DNA from: Brienomyrus brachyistius
Lineage: Eukaryota > Chordata > Actinopteri > Osteoglossiformes > Mormyridae
Direction: 5' to 3'
Assembly: GCF_023856365.1 (NCBI RefSeq)
Contig: NC_064544.1
Span: 21,862,399-21,926,398, forward strand
Length of the DNA: 64,000 nucleotides
The notes under the pieces: model-generated
Seen by the model: the letters and a program-made list of their open reading frames with translations, nothing else
What the model was told of the DNA's origin: nothing
Database searches by the model: none
In this document: positions 43,901 through 56,130 of the stretch, one piece after another
Numbering within the stretch: position 1 is the stretch's first letter
Layout of the letters: every line of letters begins with the position of its first letter
Position numbers and translations under genes: made by a program

Positions 43901-44553
43901 TTAATACATTGTGCCTCGAACTCTCTGCCTTTCTCAGTGCTCTTCAGGCATGTGGTCTTCAAGACTCCAGGGATGTCAGCCTGCATGTCATTATAGCAGA
44001 TGGTTTTAGCTGAAATCGCATGTTATGTTGATTTTCAGCCCATACTATGGGGACTCAGCCAGTATGATTGTTAGTAAGGTGCAGTACGTGAAAACAAATA
44101 ATTTCCTCCTGGCTCAGAACTGACTGTGTTTGCTTAACACTGAATTTCTTTAGTAAAAAAACATGCATGGATGCATAATGAGATATGTACAGTACATAGC
44201 TTTTGATTAATGAGTCTGCTAAGTAAGTAAAATACTATTTATATTGAAAAATCAGCACTTGCTAATCAAACACATAAAGGGCACCTATGTCTGTATGTTC
44301 GGCAGTAAGTCACAGGAGAGCAAATGAAACATTTTGTGCGGAGACAGCCGGCTACAATTAGCATACAGTTTAAGGAAATAACTTTGTAGCTATAAATTCC
44401 CACGAGAATCCCCATGTTGTACTTCTTAAGTTATCTACTTACGCTGAATTGCTTCTGTTAAGCCTTCAGATTATATGCATATGCAAAAACAAAATGCAAA
44501 AGTAGTATTTTAAAAAATGTTTTACCAAATACATTAATAATGATAAAAACAAC

Positions 44554-44594
<41 letters not shown>

Positions 44595-45889
44595 TAATAT
44601 GTAGACCATAACTAAAGACTTGGATTGGCCTGTCTATGAGGATTCCCTGCTTCCCCCATCTGGAAGCCCTTTACTTCGATAAAAATAAAACAGCAGGTGG
44701 TTCCTGAGTTCCTGTCCGTGTCCCCGGCCCTGGGTCACCTCTTCTCAGAGGAACCGCAAGCCACAGGCACCATCTGGGATCATTTCAATAACTGAGAGGC
44801 CCAATATTACTTGGCCATTAAAAAAAACCCAGGGATTCATACCAGGTCAGATGAAATCTGGATCCGCTGAAGATGAATGTATCTGTCATCTCGGCTATCC
44901 CACTTCTCTGAGAAGAGCCTCGCTCCTGCCTGCCATTCCGAGATGTTTACACTGTCAGTGATTACATTCTAGCTTATGTGTGCCCTGAAATTACAAGTAT
45001 CAAGCATTTTTGTGAACCAGGCATAGTAAGTCACTGAGGTCTGCAGCAGGCTTCCCTAGCAGAGACTTCAGGTGCTAATGCACTGCATGCATTATCAGGT
45101 GGATCCACACTGTGATCTTTACAGGGAATATCCATCGAAATTCTACCACCTACTGTATGTTGGTCTGGGCCACAGGGGACTTGGAATCTTTCCGAGGCAG
45201 CATAGAGGAGATGGGGTACACCCCAAATGGGACGTCCTTTACAGGAACCAGAAAATAATAAAAGAATATTAATAGAGTTAAAGTATGAAGTCTTTTTTTA
45301 ACCTAAATCTACCTTTGTGCTATAAAAGCATCAACATTGATTGACATGCATTAAGACACTGGATGTGGTTTAATACAAACTATCCCGGTCGAATACAAAT
45401 AAGATTAAACGGAGGAGACTGAAACCAAAAGGAAGAGAAAAATAAGCACCAAGCTTGGTTTTGTGAACTTCTGGATCATGTGAATAAGTTAAATACAAGG
45501 ACAAATATCAGAACAATAAGTGGAAAGAACAGGCAAATCGCTGTCATATCACAGTGAGACATTATTCCACTATTGTGTTTTCCCTCAAAAGCATACAGTA
45601 ATAATCAGCCGCAGACTTCATTAGTGCTTCTGCAAATCATGGGGCAGCTCATTTTATTTCTGCTATCATTACCATCCTCTAGGATTTTCAAGGCCGGGAC
45701 AAGTACCCAGCGAGAGCATGTGTGCTGAGCAGAGGACGACGATTCAACGACAGCAAGAGGGAGAGGCTGCGTTTGGGCCAGTTCCCACTTGACGAGCCAG
45801 ACAAAAATAAAAAACATGGGTAGATCTTTCAGGGACGTGGAGTGAAGGTGCCTGCTTTCAACGGGAAGTGTGAGATGCAGCTCCAGCCG
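43901..45889. other. No gene seen; ATA microsatellite
   Basis: An (ATA)n run lies at about 44551-44600. The 66- and 70-codon frames at 45072-45272 and 45605-45817 have no domain. Confidence 0.4.
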
Positions 45890-46240
45890 CGTTCACGAGG
45901 TTTAATAAGATTCTGTTAGCTTCAAGCCAAAAAGCCTAGCCATTTGCTTCTCTTCCGGGCTGCCAGCGTCCAACCATTTCTGTGTTTATGTGCAGCCAGA
46001 AACAATACGGATGATGCATTTTCCTCTTAAAACATCAGAAGGATTTTTGACAGCTCTTTGGATGAATGGCTTTATTAATTAGAGGCCTATTTGAAGTGCA
46101 TTGTGTGCCAACCTGAATGCCCAGGCAGTCGCCGAGGCTGATAAGCACAAGGATGTTTTTATCATTTGTAGCGGCCACGTTATCTGTCAGCTGGCAGCGG
46201 CAAAGCACTCACACCAACAGCACACTTTGAAAGTGTGAGG
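45890..46240. promoter_or_regulatory. Candidate conserved non-coding block
   Basis: Non-repetitive sequence of even composition with homeodomain-like TTTATTAATTAGAGG and a palindromic CACACTTTGAAAGTGTG. It is followed by a CpG-richer patch at 46240-46330. The 94-codon minus frame at 46180-46464 crosses this patch without a domain. Confidence 0.25.
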
Positions 46241-47185
46241 CGGGGGGGGCGACCGGCGTCACCGTGACCGCTGGTGCCCGCACCGGCGTCATCGCCAAGC
46301 ACGCCAAGCGCTCGGCAGTGACGCCACCCGGTTCTGATATTACAACGGAATCGCGTTAAGTTGGACATTTCACGAGGATACTGTTTGCATCCACCTGCGA
46401 CACGTCCACCTGTTAATTTATTATGCTTAACCAGCTCCGATGTGACAGACTGTGCACAGGACAAAAGAGAGACTGTTACAGGAACATCAGTTTTAATGGA
46501 GTGTGACGTTTACAAGGCAAATACCGGCCAAGATCACTAACCTTCAGAGTCTGTGCAGTTTAGTCTTTTATACAATTCTTCTATTTTGAAATTAAGTGGC
46601 TTCTATATGTTAAATATATAGTATGTATCTATACTGATGCACTTACACAGAAATCAATGCTTGCAATTCATCCCTATCATAGAGCTTCGACTTATGGCCA
46701 CCGTTCGGTTTTTCCGGTGAAGTTTGGCTCATGCTGTCATGATTTTTGAGACATGATTCACCATGACACATTAAATCATTTTGCTGTTTTCATGAGTGAT
46801 GCAGCTGTGATTCGGCTCTGACTCTTTGGCCTTTTTCAAACCCTTTCAGCTGCCTTTGAAAAACTCACATATTAAAGTGCTGATTTTCAAACCTCTTTTA
46901 TATCTGACACATCCTCTTAACTGGCATTCAACCTATTGTGACTCACCTTTGTAGCTACACGTGTGATATTGCTGTTTTAAAGTCCCTTTTCCACATGATG
47001 TGGGCTGTAGCTTGTCGCTAATTTTAAGTGAGGTCATTTTTGCCTGCTGGAGGAAGGCATAAAAAGAACTCAATTCACAGGAGCTGTAACATTGACTGTT
47101 ATTGTTATCATTAAAAAAAAGATTCAACATGAAATTAAACTTTTTAAATATACTTCAGTATCACTGAGAATGTGTGTACAGCATA
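46241..47185. other. No gene seen
   Basis: AT-rich sequence after the CpG-richer patch. A direct/inverted word pair around 46734-46800 (CATGATTTTTGAGACATGAT) gives no clear element. Confidence 0.4.
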
Positions 47186-47587
47186 TATTACTTTGGGTTG
47201 GGCCATAAGGAAAAGATTGTAGCTGGGGGGCATCTTAGAGCAGGCCACCTTGCCACAGAATGCCCCCCCAGACTAACTCTGGCTGGGGAAATGTTACATG
47301 CACCAAACTTGCACCAGTTACTCATATTTACCCCTTATTTGTGCTGTATAAATTACTTTGGGAAGGGCCATAAGGAAAAGATTCTAGCTGGGGGGGGCAT
47401 CTTAGAGCAGGCCACCTTGCCACAGAATGCCCCCCCAGACTAACTCTGGCTGGGGAAATGCTACATGCACCAAACTTGCACCAGATACTCATATTTACCC
47501 CTTATTTGTGCTGTATAAATTACTTTGGGCTGGGCCATAAGGAGAAGATTCTAGCTGGGGGGGGCATCTTAGAGCAGGCCACTTTGG
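47186..47587. repeat. 165/167-bp tandem repeat, about 2.4 copies
   Basis: Units start at 47186, 47351 and 47518 with ATTACTTTGGG and share GCCATAAGGAAAAGATT, ATGCCCCCCCAGACTAAC and CACCAAACTTGCACCAG. The third copy stops after GAGCAGGCCAC. High identity indicates recent duplication. Confidence 0.95.
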
Positions 47588-49734
47588 AACAGAAAGCTTC
47601 TCTTGCCAAATCACGTTTTATCATAGCTTATTTATCATTTATCGCCTTGCATGTTCAAAATTCATTAACAATTTATTGAGTTTATCACTGAAGGCAAGGT
47701 CGATGCAGCAGGTCCATGTTTCCATGAACGTGTAGTGTGGCCAGTCCTCATGAACATTTGTTGGTTGTGCATGTCCTAAGGAAGATCTTAAATCTGCACG
47801 TTGCATAGAGCAGACAAGAGTATGACCCTCATGTCCGTCTGCATAAGAGTGTCACTGACTGTCACAGATGGACTTGTTTACATTTTTCCCAAACCTGTAT
47901 ATTATATGCATATAAATTAAGAAAGAAACTACACAGAAAATGCCCTCAGTGGTATATATATATACATATATAATGTATAATATAACATTATATTACATAA
48001 CATATTTTTCCCGTTGCTTCATTCTTAGTATATACTGTGAAGAAAATAAAAAAAATTTGTGGAAGCTCAGCTTACGATAAACAATCAATAATACATAATG
48101 TGAATCCTCACACACACAAAAACAGTGTGTACCTGTGTTACCTGCGTTTCATTAGTTTTGGACATTTCATTGTGTGACGACAGCAGCCAGGATGACAGTA
48201 AATGATCAGCTTTCACTGCCTGGAAATCACAGGACCCCCCGAGGAGGAGTGGCAGTATACAGTATATAACCACTTACAGGTCCTGTCTTTATTTCCTTAC
48301 ATTATATATCCTGTATTTGTGGAGGCAGTGTTGACACATAAGAGAAAGTCCTTCCTTTGGCCTTTTTTACAGTTATCAGAGATTTGGTGACACCAACCTG
48401 ACAGGCTACAAACAGCCAGAAGTAGTTTTCTGACAGTCTCTGTGAATATCTGACATGACCTGAGCAAGGTGGCTGAATTCATTGGTCTTTCTCACTAATT
48501 CATGGCTACAGTCGCATGAAAAGAACAGTGATTGAGAAGAAATTAAAGATAAGATAACACAACTAATGAAACTTTAATCTTGCTATATCAATACCCATTG
48601 TACCGGTTGTTGATAAGTGGATGTAGTTGTAATATGTTTATTTTGTGTTTTTCATTTCCTTCATTAGAATCATGGGAAACAGCAATGGGAAGCAAGCCTT
48701 AATCTATAGCTTAACAATGCCTCAGCTTTGCAGTCAAGCAAGTCTGTTCCATTTTAGCCATACTAACTCTGCAGTATATGTGCAGTCAGTACAATGTCCC
48801 AAATGGACCATGCCTGAGCAAGAAGGTGACTCACTCAGAGATCTAGGTGCGCTCCATGACAATGGTACAGGAGAGCGGAACAAACATGGTAATGGGTACT
48901 CTACTGTCAGAATGGGCTTCTGTCTTCCATGTAACTTATCCCTAAGGCCTACTTATTTTATTTAAAAAGGGAAAAGAACAGGATACAGAACGTTGTCTAT
49001 AATGTTGCTGTCTTTAATTAACTTCTCTCTTGAGGTCATTCTGAGCACAGGTGCAATGAACCCTGCTATTATATCTTAGAATAAGTTCACTTGTCTAAAT
49101 TGGTTTTTTTTCTTTTAAGAATCAGATGTACAGGTATAACTGTGTGAAGGTAAAGAGTCGTCCGAGCTCAAGGTATCTGCAGAGCATCTATACATAAACA
49201 GAAAGACACATCAGGTCTCTTCTGGCAACAGAGCAGAAACTGGAATGTACCTTTCTACAGTGGTCTTGACCCCCTCCCACATGGTTATGCTAATGTTGTC
49301 TAGCCTTTAGCCTGAGAGGAGTAAGTTCTCCTCCTTCACTCCAGTGAGGCCCCCACCTCCAGCGTATCGATGTGTCGTGCCCCGGCGTGTCACCAGCACG
49401 AAGACACCCTGGTAAAGGGTCAGATCCACTGACAATGTTGTGCTGTAGGTCACACATGTCTACAAGTAAATACTCTACAACATGGAGGGGAGAAGAGTTC
49501 AGACCTTTTGTGGTGTTTTAGATAATACAAACACACAAGCACACCATGACTAAGAGATGCCTTTTGGGCTGACATTTTCAGTTTAATATCATTAGTGTCT
49601 TATTCAGCAGCTTGCTATGGAGAATGTGGCTGTGCTCTAGCTGTTAGCTGTCTTCACATTGGATCCCTGCATCACCCTTCTTCTCACGTTTGGCAAAACA
49701 ATCTCGACATGTTAGTCTATATTCTAAGAAATAG
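47588..49734. other. No gene seen
   Basis: AT-rich unique sequence. The 106-codon plus frame at 48645-48965 has no recognisable domain. Confidence 0.4.
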
Positions 49735-50366
49735 CATTTTGCGTATTTAAACCACGACTAGTTGAACAGGTATGGAAGATGGACGGGTTATGTAGCTTCT
49801 CTAGGTGTGTGGCGTTTAAGTCAAGGGAGGTGATGCTACGATTATATAATTCCTTGGTAAGACCCCACCTTGAATATTGTGTGCAGGTTTGGTCACCATG
49901 CCTTAAGAAGGACATTGCTGCCTTGGAAAAGGTGCAGCGTAGGGCGACGAGAATGATTCCTGGTCTCAGAGGAATGTCTTATGAGGAGAGGTTAGCTGAG
50001 CTGAATCTGTTCAACCTCGAGCAAAGGAGATTAAGGGGGGACATGATCCAGGTATATAAGATTCTAACAGGTCTGGATGCTGTTCAGCCAAATGGCTATT
50101 TCAGTATTACTTTAAATACTAGAACTCGTGGCCATAAGTGGAAATTAGCAGGAGAACATTTTAAAATGGATTTGAGGAAGCACTTCTTTACACAGCGTGT
50201 AGTTAGAGTATGGAATAGTCTCCCTGTTAGTGTAGCACAAGCTAAAACCCTGGGTTCCTTTAAATCAGAGCTAGATAAGGTTTTATCTGAGCTATTAGTT
50301 AAGTTCTCCCGAGCTTGATGGGCCGAATTTGTTTCTCTCATTTGTAAATTTCTTATGTTCTTATGT
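49735..50366 (+). mobile_element. CR1-like LINE, 5'-truncated, open C-terminal frame
   Basis: The frame 49779-50318 (179 codons) encodes the C-terminal region of CR1-type polyproteins. Motifs include LVRPHLEYCVQVW, LEKVQRRATRMIPGL, YEERLAELNLF, RRLRGDMIQVYKIL and RKHFFTQRVVRVWNSLP. The stop is followed by a short 3' untranslated part ending in TTCTTATGTTCTTATG, which resembles the octamer-type tail of CR1 elements. The catalytic reverse-transcriptase core is missing because of 5' truncation, so it cannot move by itself. The undamaged frame over 540 bp suggests a younger insertion than the RTE copies. Confidence 0.88.
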
Positions 50367-51274
50367 GTGCTAACATTTAGGCTAGCATGTCTATTTGAAA
50401 TGAATGAGAAAAGGAGAAATATTACAGAAAATGACTAGAAATTTCTGTGAATCTACATTTTTGTGTAATACACTTATTGTAACTGGAACCCATTTTTGAG
50501 TAATATATTCAAGTATGGCTGGATGTCTTATATTATTATTATTAATTATTTAGACCAATTAGCTTGATAAAAATGAATGCATATGGTTGATTAAATTCCA
50601 TTAGTCATTAAATCAAGTGTTTTATGTTCATTCCTATATGATTTATTAATAGCAGTCTGAAACTCTGTTTTAAATTCTGTTTTCATCATGTTTGGGTAAG
50701 ATAATCTTTCATGTCTGCTCGATTTGTTCATTAACCCTGATCTAATCACTACTAGTGAAGAAAGCTTTAGTAAAAATTCTTTCATAAATACTAATGTACT
50801 GCATTGCATACGGATTCGCATTTTTAACCGGTCATAATGCTAAAGTCACGTTAGCCACACTTGATGAAGATGTCGATGACATTCACACGTGGCGCTCTGA
50901 AAAGATTAACTAGCAGTACTCATTAATCCCATTAACAGACTATGTCAAACTGATGTTTTGATATATGCTTTTTAACCTTTTATCTTGTCTACTCATTCGA
51001 GACATGGAGAAACCACAGTGAGTTTAGCACATGCCATTGGATTCAATAAAAGCTAAGCCCTATTGAAATGCCACTTCTGGAAAAGGGATGGAATTTCCAC
51101 AGTCATCTGAAGACCTTTCCCTGCTGAGACACATGCGTGTGACAACATTCTGAATGTAGATCCTACTGCTGGCATTTTCACTCTGTCATTTGGGGGCCAT
51201 AATATGAGCCAAATTGACAGTGAGCTTCAAGATGTTGCCATATTTTCACATATATATGTACACATAAATATAAT
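50367..51274. other. No gene seen
   Basis: AT-rich unique sequence. A 76-codon minus frame at 50591-50821 has no domain. Confidence 0.45.
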
Positions 51275-52755
51275 CACACAGTGGGTTGAAAAAGTGTAGA
51301 ATTTCTTGTGATATTTTTCTTTGAAAATGCATCTTTATTTTCATACTGTTACATACTAATGATGGACTCTTGGACAATAAATTTTCATTAAATCCTGAAA
51401 ATCAAATTATGCAACAACAATAAGGAAAACATCAGTGAAATCTGCTGTTGAATAAGTATTCGACCACTAATAGCTTGGAGATTGTATTATTGTTAACAAT
51501 CCAATGAGGTAAATGAAAATAGGTGTAAACAATCAATCAATTAATCCTCTAGTTGTTGATTGGTCTATAAGTGATTATTTAAGCCAGTTCTTAGGAACAT
51601 ACAACTAAGAAATCAGTACAAGTGGCATATTTGGCGAAACCTCAAAAACTGACAAAAAGGAAGAAAAGGGAACTGTCTAATGACTTGAGAAGCACTGTGA
51701 TTAAGAAGTTTAAAGATGGCAGTGATGCCAAGAAGATTGCCAAGCTCCTTATCCTCAGTGCATCCACTGTGAAGGCCACCAATGCGAAGTGGAAGACAAT
51801 TGGAGGCATAGTGAACCGACCTAGGTCAGGCCGCCCTTTTAAAATAACAAAGAAAATGTCAAGGAAACTAGTCAGAGAAGTAAGAGCAAAACCTAAGGTG
51901 ACTCGCAGTGACCTGCAAAGCTCAATATCTGCAGCTGGAGTGGATGCGCACAAGACCACAACATCGAAGGTTTTGCACAGAGAGGAGCTGCATGGCAGTT
52001 GCCAGAAAAAGCCACTACTAAAAAATGTCATCTGAAAGCTCGATTAGAATTCGCTAACAGACATATCGACAAGAATCCTGCATTCTGGAGTCATGTACTT
52101 TGCTCTGAGGAGACCAAAATTGAACTTTTTGGCCTCAGAACAGATGTTTGTCTGGCGGATGGGACGGACTGCCAATGGTCCGGCAAACACCATACCTACC
52201 ATCAAGCATGGAGGGGGGAGCATCATGCTTTGGGGTGGCTTCTCTAGGGCAGGCCCTGGGTCCCTTGTCTGTATTGAAGGAAGAATGGATAGTAAGAAGT
52301 ATATCCTGATTTTGGAAGAAAACCTTCAAACTGACTCGGATGATGTTACCACTTTCAGCAGGACAATGACCCGAAACACTGTGCAAAAGTAACCAAAGCA
52401 TGGTTTTACGAAATGAAGATCCAGGCTTTGCAGTAGCCTAGGCAGAGTCCAAATCTGAATCTGAATGAAAATTCGTGGCGTGATCTCAGAATTGCAGTTC
52501 ACCAACTTGGCCCAGTTGGAGCAGTTCTGCAAGGAAGAATGGGGAAAATTGCCTCTATCCAGATGTGCTAAGCTCGTAGATGGCTATCCAAAGTGATTGC
52601 AAGCAGTTATTTCCCCAAAGGATGCAGCTACCAAGTATTGACTGTGTGTCATCTGAAGGGGTCAATTACTTTTTCAACAGCATTTTTCAAAACATGACTG
52701 TCAGTTTGCATTTGTTTAGTTCACCAAGCTTTATATTATTTCAACCCTCTGTATG
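51275..52755 (+). mobile_element. Tc1-like transposon with inverted ends
   Basis: A 1,481-bp element with left end CACACAGTGGGTTGAA and right end TTTCAACCCTCTGTATG. The terminal 14 bp match at 12 positions. TA follows on the right (52756-52757); on the left the dinucleotide reads AT, so the duplication has decayed. It contains a transposase pseudogene. The right end lies 6 bp from a Tigger-like element. Confidence 0.88.
51622..52600 (+). pseudogene. Tc1-like transposase, frameshifted
   Basis: Codons 51622-52035 give 137 residues of the helix-turn-helix half, ending in KVLHREELHGSCQKKPLL, with the basic linker NRPRSGRPFKITKK. That frame begins at GTG, so the true start is uncertain. After a frame change, 52030-52140 reads [20 protein letters not shown] and EETKIELFG. 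Then come [19 protein letters not shown] (about 52210-52260) and [12 protein letters not shown] (about 52357-52392), and a damaged form of the NPIENLW motif near 52450. Most DDE landmarks survive but frames are broken in at least two places. Confidence 0.88.
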
Positions 52756-52761
52756 TATGTA

Positions 52762-53486
52762 CAGTAAAACCTTGGATTGCGAGTAACTTGGTTTGCGAGG
52801 GTTTTGCAAGATGAGCAAAATTTTTAAATAAATTTTAACTTGATAAACTAGCAAGGTTTTGCAATACGAGAATTACTTATACGGTTTGTCGGCCGAGCGT
52901 CACGTGCTCACAACTGAGCCAATGGTTCTTCTCTCTTTCTCACTGCGGGATTGCGAGTAATCATTTCCCATACTTGGTCTCAGTCGGCGTGCCTCACTTG
53001 TATAGTGAAAATTTAGTAGAAAAGCACCACCCAAGTAAAGGCGTAGCAGTGCGAGTGATGAATCTGTTCAACGACAATGCAATGTCCACATTTCCGTGAA
53101 ATCGAAAAGGAGGCAAAAGCAGCTGTCATTGGATAGGTTCCCTGTTAAAGTCGCACAAAAAGAAAAAGTTTCCAGTGAGCCAACAGATAGCAGTGATTCC
53201 GTTAGTTATAGTGAAAGTCGTCCTACAAAATAACCCTCCTCTTTTCCTCTCTCTCGCCTCCCTCACACCATCCACGATTCTTTTCAAAGGTAAAGTGCAG
53301 GTTAATTTGTTTTATGTATTTTTACTATTTTGTATTGATAATTTTAATATGAATATTTTTGGGTTGTGGAATGAATCATCTGAGTTTCCATTTTTTCTAA
53401 TGGGAAAATTCACTTTGATATACCAGTGCTTTGGATTACAAGCACGTTTCCGGAACAAATTATGCTCACAATCTGAGGTTTTACTG
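52762..53486 (+). mobile_element. Tigger/pogo-like element, internally deleted
   Basis: The left end CAGTAAAACCTTGGATTGCG and the right end CACAATCTGAGGTTTTACTG are inverted repeats. TA precedes the left end (52760-52761); TG follows the right. Near 53107-53215 the plus strand reads KSKRRQKQLSLDRF, then a Ser/Glu-rich tail, resembling the C-terminus of Tigger-type transposases. The DNA-binding and catalytic parts are gone, so it is a deletion derivative about 725 bp long. Confidence 0.78.
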
Positions 53487-54064
53487 TGTATGTGTGTGTG
53501 TATGTATGTATATTTGAGTTGTTCATTTGTAACTGTGACAATCCATTTTGTCAGAATGGCCAACATACCCAGGTGTGAATCAGTCTAGGATTCTTAGGCT
53601 ACGAAGAGGAAAAAATTATGGATTCAGCACCAAATACAGGCAAAAAGAATAAATAAAGAAGCCATTTTGTTGGCCAAGAAAATAAATGAAATGCACAAAC
53701 TCTGGCTGGGGGGTGTCAAGGACAGACTTATTATACAAACACAGGACTGTTGGTTTCTAAAATGCAGGCAGGTCTTGCAGGGCCAGACCAATTTAAGTTA
53801 TTTTTGGGAACAAGGGACAAGTGAAATAAAATTGTAAGAAAATCCCAGTGACCTATCTTCCTGTCATGCCAGCCACACCTCCCTTCCCTGCAGTAACATC
53901 TAAGCAATGGTCTGTCCTTTTATATATCTATGCCATGCTTAGATGTGGCAGATTTGCGTTTGAATTTGAATTTATCGTTTGCTAAATATTTATTAACATG
54001 TCAACAAGGGCTTTTGGTAGACCATATACAAGTCCAAAGTAGTATTATGGTAGTAGTTTTTAGT
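53487..54064. other. No gene seen
   Basis: A GT-rich microsatellite at 53487-53513, then unique sequence. Confidence 0.45.
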
Positions 54065-54190
54065 ACTGGGGGGGGGGGGGTAGCACTGTTGTCTTACACC
54101 TTTAGCATTGGGGATCCAAATCCCATTCCTGTCATGCTGTCTTCTGGGTGAGCTGTGGGACATTGGCAGGGAGATGCGATTTGTTCCGTA
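54065..54190 (+). repeat. SINE head relic
   Basis: After a G run, GGTAGCACTGTTGTCTTACA and GGGGATCCAAATCCC resemble the A- and B-box region of the GGAT-tailed SINE. The rest is lost. Confidence 0.45.
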
Positions 54191-54269
54191 ATCCTGATCC
54201 TAAACAGATAGCCAATTCATTTAAAGTTAAAGGACAGCCTAATATCTGACTACGCCATCGCAACACAAC

Positions 54270-54488
54270 TAGTTGATAGCATGTGAGACATGCACTGTTA
54301 CATACTCTCTCTATATTATAAAGGAACGTTGTTTTATTTTACTTAAATTCTCATTTACAGTTCTTTACTGAACTTTCCAATTCTAGCATGAAAAATCTGC
54401 AGTTTATGAAATAATTGGAAAAGAATGGTAAATGGTAAAGAAATGGAAAAAACCTGTGATGTGCAAAAACTTTTGACGGATAGTGTAG
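54270..54488 (+). mobile_element. Possible Tc1-like right end
   Basis: The stretch ends GTGCAAAAACTTTTGACGGA followed by TAGTGTA, a decayed form of a common Tc1 terminus. No left end was found. Confidence 0.35.
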
Positions 54489-55559
54489 ATATTTCCTGAC
54501 CCCAGGCAACCGAGGAATGATAAATAATGGAAGGGTGGGCCACGTGGTTGCAAAGGAGGACTTCCAGTGTTCTAGGCTACCTGGGAGTGGCTACAGCCCC
54601 CCCCCTCCCCAAAAAAAAAATAAAAAGTGTTTGGGAAATCAATATCATAGACTTATTTTAATTAGAAATGCATTGTTTGCTTGTGACCCAATCTTCTGTG
54701 TGTAAAATCAACGATAATTAGGATGATGCCTCAAAATTAAGTAAGGGTGTCCTGCTTTGAATAAAGTCACTATCTGGTTGGTTAAACCCTGTATTCAAAT
54801 TTCTCAGCTCTAATGGTGAAACAAAAAGAACACCATATAGCAATGATACTAAAAATGAGGACGTTACACTCAACTATTTCAAATATCATCATCAGTTAAT
54901 TAAATCTCTTTTCCTAGAAACATTATGTTAAAAACATATGCTGGCTTCTTGCGGATCACTGAATTACTGAAGTCTCATCCGCAGTGAAAGGCCATGAACA
55001 CCAAAGAAAACGCTTTGATGTCCTATCCGATAATACTGTGGGCCACAGTCCATTGAAATGTCTCCGTTTCTTAGGACATTATGGATACCATCATTATAGA
55101 AGAAGCGCAGAATATTCATGATTAAAAACTGGCCATTCAGTCTATCCTGCACTTAACTTCTGTGTACGTGCCAAAGGTAGTGGAAAAAGGAGTATTAATG
55201 GAAAAATCTGTGCAATTACTTGCAAAACCTTATCTAATTATAAAAAACTGAGGTTGTTGCCTTTAAAACATCATGAATCGATGTGTTTTCATAAAATCTT
55301 GTATATTATTGTTATAAAAGCTGTGTATGCAGCAACATTCTGAGACTCATTTATATTAAATCATTTAAAATCACAGTATTTCTGTCCATTAAGTGACATT
55401 TATTTTAAATACATCTGTATATTGATTTATTCACATTATTGTTGACTGTTTATTTACTTGTTCATTATGAATAGCAGGCCAATTATTGAACCTAAATTTA
55501 AGCTTAATTTGAAATAAATTTCACAGTTATACTGAATTTCCAAATTAAAAATATTTTAA
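54489..55559. other. No gene seen
   Basis: AT-rich unique sequence with a C/A run at 54597-54620. Confidence 0.45.
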
Positions 55560-55676
55560 CAGATTGCCCAGTGTTGGTTCCTGCCTATGTCCCTTGATCC
55601 CGGGATGGGCTCCGGTCCCCTTCACAACCCCAGTTGGGGTTAAGCGGTTACAGTGTTGGAAGGATGGATGGATGAA
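55560..55676 (+). repeat. SINE 3' end with GGAT tail
   Basis: The words CAGTGTTGGTTCCTGCC, CCCGGGATGGGCTCCGG, GGTTAAGCGGTTACAG and GGATGGATGGATG are the family's 3' region. Confidence 0.7.
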
Positions 55677-56130
55677 ATATTTTTACTTATTAAAAAACTG
55701 AAAAAAAACCCCAAAACTTCTATACAGTAAACACGTGATGTATATTTTGTTTTATGATTTTGATGATTTTAATCCCCTCATCATCAAAGTGGTATCACCA
55801 TTAGGCCCTTAAGCAGACCTGTAACCCCCATTCACCCCGGGGACTGCCTGACCCCATTTTCTCATTTCTCACATGATCAGTTGTTTAGGGAATTCTTCTC
55901 ATTTCCAGTACCTGTGAGAGAGTTTCTGTGGTGTTGTTTGCGGGTTTGTGGTTTTGGCGGCACTGTGAAGTGGAGAGAGATATGCTGGCACGTCTTTGCA
56001 GACAGCAGGGGTTCGAAGCGGCCAAGCACATGCGTCAAAGACCCAGCAAAGATTACCATATATTTGCATGAATCACGATAAGCCTGATTAACAGCCCTCC
56101 CCCAACATGACAATGGCTGTCTGCATGTGA
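55677..56130. other. No gene seen
   Basis: Unique sequence leading into the minisatellite. The 66-codon plus frame at 55881-56081 has no domain. Confidence 0.45.
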
